Below, in pieces: positions 60,243-64,000 of a stretch of 64,000 bases of DNA. Position 1 is the stretch's first letter. Every line of letters begins with the position of its first letter. The notes under the pieces were generated by a model that was not told the origin of the DNA, searched no databases, and worked only from the letters and a program-made list of their open reading frames with translations. A program made the translations under genes and the position numbers. This DNA is from Runella defluvii (lineage in GTDB: Bacteria; Bacteroidota; Bacteroidia; Cytophagales; Spirosomataceae). The DNA lies in assembly GCF_014195535.1 (NCBI RefSeq), contig NZ_JACIBY010000005.1:183807-247806 (forward strand), written 5' to 3'.

Positions 60243-60359
60243 CGTCAGAAACAAGAGGAATAATTGGGCACACAACAAAATCAACGGCGCAACGTTCTAA
60301 AATTTGGTATAATTTTGGCAAATGATTCGTTAGTTTCGTATCAAACACGTAGAATTACC

Positions 60360-61364
60360 ATGTTTTTGCATTCGAGTATGTCCTCTTTCCGCTTTATTCC
60401 TGCATTTGTTACACTTTGTTTGGCATTTACGGCTGCTGCACAAGAGCAAAACCCTTCGTCGAGTAAAACCAAATCGCAACAACTTAAAGAACGAAAAGCG
60501 CAGGCCGATAGCATGCTCCAAAAAGCAGGCATCGCCACGCCTAGCCTTGGGGTTGGCGCCACTGTCGGAGGAAAATCCGTCAAACCATCCGATGCTAAAG
60601 AGTTTTTCAGTGAAACGCTGCCCGACCTTGGCCTCAAAATCAAGGACATTAAGAAAAAAGAAAAGGCACGCAGGCAGAAAAAGAAAAAATACCATACCGA
60701 TTACGAAGGGCTTGCCATCAACCGAATGACTTCTAGCACAGGGAGTGGCGACCGTATTACCCAAATCGAATTTCACGTTTTAAAAGAATACCGCCAACCC
60801 CGTACTTACGATGGGCTGGATGTGTATTGGTACGATACCCGCAACCGTATCATTACTAAATCGGTGATGAAAGACAAAGAAGCGGCGCTGATTTTGCACG
60901 GCCCATACAAACGCTACGTATCGGGGAATTTGGTCGAAGAAGGCAATTATTACATCGGCACCAAAGATGGGCGCTGGGAAAGCTACGACGGCGATTATAA
61001 ATTATTAGACAAAAGCAAATGGAAACACGGGTTTCCTGCCGAGTCCAGAGTGACCTATTATGATTCGGCCCACACCAAGGTGCGGGAAGTAATTCCAGTA
61101 CAGTTTGGTAAACGAAAAGGTGATTACCTGATGTTTTATGACGGTGGTCAGCTCATGGTCAAAGGCCAATACGACAACGACTTCCCCGTCGGAACTTGGA
61201 ATGAATACTACCAATACCGTCGTCAACGCAAAAAAGTAACCCGCTACCCTCGCTACTGGTACGAAGACGGCGAAGCAGTCGTACTGAATGAATGGGACGA
61301 TAAGGGCAAACTCATTTACGAACGCCCCAAAGACGCCGACACCACCGAAGAGTCTGAAAAATAA
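60360..61364 (+). CDS. Exported protein with MORN/YwqK-like repeats
   Basis: A 334-residue protein (ATG at 60360; the upstream frame to 60264 lacks a signal). After a signal peptide ending FTAAAQ comes a Lys/Gln-rich coiled segment (residues 25-110, KKKEKARRQKKKK). A toast-rack-like set of MORN/YwqK repeats follows (GNLVEEGNYYIGTKDGRWESYDGD, YDGGQLMVKGQYDNDFPVGTWNEYY). Such proteins are often labelled YwqK-family antitoxins, but nothing here points to a toxin system. Own -7 box TAATTTTG at 60310-60317. Confidence 0.85.
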   Translation: MFLHSSMSSFRFIPAFVTLCLAFTAAAQEQNPSSSKTKSQQLKERKAQADSMLQKAGIATPSLGVGATVGGKSVKPSDAKEFFSETLPDLGLKIKDIKKKEKARRQKKKKYHTDYEGLAINRMTSSTGSGDRITQIEFHVLKEYRQPRTYDGLDVYWYDTRNRIITKSVMKDKEAALILHGPYKRYVSGNLVEEGNYYIGTKDGRWESYDGDYKLLDKSKWKHGFPAESRVTYYDSAHTKVREVIPVQFGKRKGDYLMFYDGGQLMVKGQYDNDFPVGTWNEYYQYRRQRKKVTRYPRYWYEDGEAVVLNEWDDKGKLIYERPKDADTTEESEK

Positions 61365-61367
61365 GCT

Positions 61368-61417
61368 AAAACCTGTTGGAACTTCTTTTTAGAAAGAATT
61401 TCGCCAACAGGTTTTTT
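61368..61417 (+). terminator. Terminator of MORN-like gene
   Basis: Stem AAAACCTGTTGG (61368-61379) against CCAACAGGTTTT (61404-61415), followed by further T residues. Confidence 0.85.
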
Positions 61418-61433
61418 AGTGAACTTTTTACAG

Positions 61434-61464
61434 TTGCAACTTCGTTGCAGATGAAGTACTTTTG
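61434..61464 (+). promoter_or_regulatory. Zur-like operator overlapping promoter of ZnuD-like receptor
   Basis: TTGCAACTTCGTTGCAG (61434-61450) is an interrupted palindrome sharing the pattern TTGCAAC-N3..4-TTGCAA with two sites near 63.9 kb. Its first TTG is also the -33 element, with TACTTTTG (61457-61464) after 20 bases. A repressor bound here would block RNA polymerase. Confidence 0.6.
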
Positions 61465-61470
61465 TCCAAA

Positions 61471-63846
61471 ATGAATAAAAAAGAACTTCCTCCTTTCCCA
61501 CTATTCCCACTGCACCCGACGCGCTCAAAACGCCGTTGGCAGCCTCAATTCTTCGCTGGATGGGTTCTTTTTTTGTTGTTTCACTCCGCTTACGCGCAAA
61601 CTCCGAAAGATTGCCACTGCCTCATCAAGGGAGTCGTCAAAGACCGTGAAACCCGTCAACCCATCGTTGGGGCTATTTTACGCATCGAAGGAACTTCCTT
61701 TTTTGCCACAACGGACACTTCGGGTCGCTATAAAATCGACCAAATTTGCCAAGGGAAATACACCCTCGAATGCCGCATCGTTGGGTACAAAGTCATTAAA
61801 ACGTCTATTGTCCTTGAGCACAGCGCCGAAGAAGACCTGAACCTGAGCGAAGACGAAGTTCACCTTCAGGACGTCGAGATTGTTGCTCGACGCATCCAAA
61901 CGCCTCTTTCCCAGAAAAGTAGCCTTTTAGAAGGGCAAGCCCTCGACCTTACCCGTGGTGAAACGTTGGGCGATGCACTCAAAAAAATATCGGGCGTCAC
62001 AACCCTCCAAACTGGGGCATCGATTAGCAAACCCGTCATTCACGGTCTGCACAGCAATCGGGTCGTCATTATGAACAACGGCATTCGCCAAGAAGGCCAA
62101 CAATGGGGCTCAGAACACGCGCCCGAAATCGACCCGTTTATTGCCAAACGCCTAACCGTCGTCAAAGGCGCAGCAGGCGTTCGCTACGGCTCTGACGCCA
62201 TTGCGGGCGTTATTTTAGTTGAGCCCGACGAACTTCCAAAAAGCCCACGGCTGAGTGGCGAAGTGAATGCTGCGGCATTTTCCAACGGCCGCATTGGGGT
62301 TGTGTCAGGTACATTGCAAGGAGGATTACCTCAGTGGAAAGGCTGGACATGGCGTATTCAAGGCACCCTCAAAAACGGTGGCAACATCCGCACTCCCGAC
62401 TATTTTATGGCCAATACGGGCGTGCGAGAAAACAATTTTTCGGCCACAACAGGCTACCGAAGCAGCCGCTTTGGCGTTGAAGCATTTTTTAGCCAATTTG
62501 TTAATAACATTGGCATTTTTTCGGGTTCACACATTGGGAGTACGTCCGATTTATTGAACGTCATCAAAAACGGCGAACCATTTATCAAAACGGGCTTCAC
62601 CCGCAACATCGAACGCCCCAACCAGCTCATTCTCCATAACCTTCTTAAAGGAAAAGCATTCTATAATTTTAACGGCAACCGACTTAGCTGGACCGTCGGG
62701 CGACAATTTAACCGTCGAGCCGAGTATGACTTGCACGGCCCGCAAGCGTCCACTAACCCCGCCCTCCTATTCCGCATCACTACCCTTACCAGCGACCTTG
62801 TGCTTGACCACAAGCCACTTGGCAACGGTAAAATGAGTGGACAATTGGGGCTAAGTGGACTGTATCAGTACAATTTTACGGACGGGCGGCCACTGATTCC
62901 TGATTTTGAGCAAACCAATATCGGCATTTTTGGGCTAGAACGTTGGGTATTTCAACACTGGGAATTGGAGGCTGGCGCTCGTTTTGATTGGCGTCAATTG
63001 GATGTTTTTCGCTTCGTTGGCACCACGCCTGACCCGCGACATCACTCATTTACTAATGGCTCGGGTACCGTTGGCGTAGTTTATACACCCGACGAAAAGT
63101 TGTCGTTTCGAGCCAATTTTGGAACAGCTTGGCGCCCCCCTACGCCCAATGAATTGTACAGCAAAGGCGTTCATCACGGAGCAGCTTCGTACGAAGAAGG
63201 CGACGAAACCCTTCGACCCGAAGTAGCTTACAACCTCATCGGAAGTGTGGAATACACTAGCCAACGTTTTAAGGGAGAATTGGGAATGTATCACAACCAA
63301 ATTTCCGATTTTATTTACCTAAAACCCCAAGCCGAACCCATTTTGACCATCCGTGGCGCGTTCCCCTATTTCAAATACACCCAAACCGACGCTACGTTTA
63401 CGGGTTTTGACCTTGATACTCAGTGGGATGTCATCCCAAAACGTTTTTCCCATAACTTAAAACTCTCTTATTTGCGCGCTTACGACCGCCGCGAGCAGGG
63501 TTATTTGGTGTTTATCCCAGCCAATCGCATCGAAAACGAACTGCGTTGGAGCGTTGGGAAAGTGTTTTCTTCCAAAGATACCTATCTGATGCTCAGTCAC
63601 CTTTGGGTGGACAAACAGCGCCGCGTACCGCCTAACAGTGATTTTATGGAACCGCCCTCGGCTTACCATTTGTGGAATATAAACATTGGTGGGATGCTGT
63701 CGCTCAAGGAATTATCGCAATTACATTGGACTTTTGCAGTTCAAAACGTCCTTAATACTTCGTACCGCGATTACCTCAATCGGTTTCGTTACTTTGCAAC
63801 CGAACAAGGCCGCAATGTCTCCCTGAAACTTCGCTATACGTTTTAA
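61471..63846 (+). CDS. ZnuD-like TonB-dependent receptor
   Basis: A 791-residue outer-membrane receptor (ATG at 61471; a TTG three codons earlier is less likely) with a long basic leader and signal peptide ending FHSAYAQ. The carboxypeptidase-D-like domain covers about 50-125 and the plug about 145-255, with VIHGLHSNRVVIMNNGIRQE and QWGSEHAPEIDPF. This Glu-His motif and the neighbourhood recall ZnuD-type zinc receptors. The barrel runs to residue 791 (RNVSLKLRYTF). The operator pattern upstream is shared with the downstream CobW-type GTPase, supporting zinc uptake. Confidence 0.92.
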   Translation: MNKKELPPFPLFPLHPTRSKRRWQPQFFAGWVLFLLFHSAYAQTPKDCHCLIKGVVKDRETRQPIVGAILRIEGTSFFATTDTSGRYKIDQICQGKYTLECRIVGYKVIKTSIVLEHSAEEDLNLSEDEVHLQDVEIVARRIQTPLSQKSSLLEGQALDLTRGETLGDALKKISGVTTLQTGASISKPVIHGLHSNRVVIMNNGIRQEGQQWGSEHAPEIDPFIAKRLTVVKGAAGVRYGSDAIAGVILVEPDELPKSPRLSGEVNAAAFSNGRIGVVSGTLQGGLPQWKGWTWRIQGTLKNGGNIRTPDYFMANTGVRENNFSATTGYRSSRFGVEAFFSQFVNNIGIFSGSHIGSTSDLLNVIKNGEPFIKTGFTRNIERPNQLILHNLLKGKAFYNFNGNRLSWTVGRQFNRRAEYDLHGPQASTNPALLFRITTLTSDLVLDHKPLGNGKMSGQLGLSGLYQYNFTDGRPLIPDFEQTNIGIFGLERWVFQHWELEAGARFDWRQLDVFRFVGTTPDPRHHSFTNGSGTVGVVYTPDEKLSFRANFGTAWRPPTPNELYSKGVHHGAASYEEGDETLRPEVAYNLIGSVEYTSQRFKGELGMYHNQISDFIYLKPQAEPILTIRGAFPYFKYTQTDATFTGFDLDTQWDVIPKRFSHNLKLSYLRAYDRREQGYLVFIPANRIENELRWSVGKVFSSKDTYLMLSHLWVDKQRRVPPNSDFMEPPSAYHLWNINIGGMLSLKELSQLHWTFAVQNVLNTSYRDYLNRFRYFATEQGRNVSLKLRYTF

Positions 63847-63878
63847 GTCCTCCACAAAAAATTCTGCCTAAAAGTTAA

Positions 63879-63930
63879 TTGCAACATTGATGCAAATAAA
63901 AGTTTGACTACATTTGCAACACTATTGCAA
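63879..63930 (+). promoter_or_regulatory. Two Zur-like operators flanking a promoter
   Basis: TTGCAACATTGATGCAA (63879-63895) and TTGCAACACTATTGCAA (63914-63930) share a pattern with 61434-61450. The promoter TTG (63887-63889)-N19-TACATTTG (63909-63916) is covered at -33 by the first site and at -7/+1 by the second. Confidence 0.6.
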
Positions 63931-63942
63931 AAACTCGCTTTA

Positions 63943-64000
63943 ATGATACAGAAAAAATTGCCCGTGACCGTGTTGTCAGGTTTTTTGGGGGCAGGAAAAA
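63943..64000 (+). CDS. CobW/G3E-family GTPase (start only, runs off the window)
   Basis: The visible residues MIQKKLPVTVLSGFLGAGK end in the Walker A GTP-binding loop of CobW/YciC/ZigA-type metallochaperones. Only 19 codons are inside the window, so specificity cannot be judged. Zinc is suggested by the upstream operators and the ZnuD-like receptor. Confidence 0.85.
   Translation, partial: MIQKKLPVTVLSGFLGAGK

Noticed and set aside
60360-61364. Toxin-antitoxin assignment for the YwqK-like protein
   Set aside because: The family label comes from database naming; the protein is exported, carries MORN-like repeats and has no toxin gene beside it.

Overview
The window looks like a chromosomal stretch of a Bacteroidota bacterium, most likely a Cytophagales/Spirosomaceae member of the Runella type (genus inferred from gene style, not established). 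Pointers are type IX secretion (T9SS) sorting tails, several TonB-dependent receptors with carboxypeptidase-D-like N-terminal domains, an ECF sigma/FecR pair, DUF4249 lipoproteins, a DUF1501/DUF1800 pair, and promoters of the Bacteroidota form TTG-N16..21-TAnnTTTG. I saw no rRNA, tRNA, CRISPR array, complete insertion sequence or prophage.

Layout. 1-6 kb: a minus-strand operon (histidine phosphatase, pyrF, SBF-type transporter), a hotdog thioesterase, a CBM48 protein, a group III truncated haemoglobin and an amino-acid permease. 6-21.6 kb: almost entirely minus-strand cell-envelope genes. These are a porin-like barrel, an ECF sigma/FecR/STN-domain surface-repeat protein cassette, and two TonB receptor/DUF4249 loci, one of which also carries an alpha-2-macroglobulin-like (MG2) protein. 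21.6-29.2 kb: metabolic genes (dihydroorotase, hisH, ribH), small periplasmic proteins, a TPMT-type methyltransferase, a rhodanese and a subtilisin. 29.2-30.6 kb: an AbiE-type toxin/antitoxin pair. 30.6-37.1 kb: a DUF3500 protein and an operon of TonB receptor plus two lipoproteins. 37.4-47.7 kb: plus-strand exported proteins, including a GH3/beta-lactamase-like fusion, a 1621-residue T9SS protein with ten near-identical PKD-like repeats, and a thioredoxin. 47.8-52.1 kb: an accessory island with an HNH endonuclease that may recognise phosphorothioate DNA, two toxin-antitoxin operons, two copies of an orphan HTH antitoxin, a mosaic of palindromic repeats, and a relic of a cysteine desulfurase gene. 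52.1-61.4 kb: a gliding-type (T9SS type B) surface protein, DUF486, a NagB-LmbE fusion, CutC, DUF1800/DUF1501 and a MORN-like protein. 61.4 kb to the end: a ZnuD-like TonB receptor and the start of a CobW/G3E GTPase, joined by a shared operator motif that suggests one zinc regulon.

How it fits together. Most of the coding capacity serves the cell envelope: uptake across the outer membrane (five TonB receptors, each with dedicated lipoprotein or periplasmic partners), sigma/anti-sigma surface signalling, and T9SS export. The least ordinary parts are the accessory island at 47.8-52.1 kb, the sigma/FecR cassette whose STN domain is not on a TonB receptor, the tandem hairpin repeat inside a TonB/DUF4249 operon, and the predicted zinc operators near the right edge.
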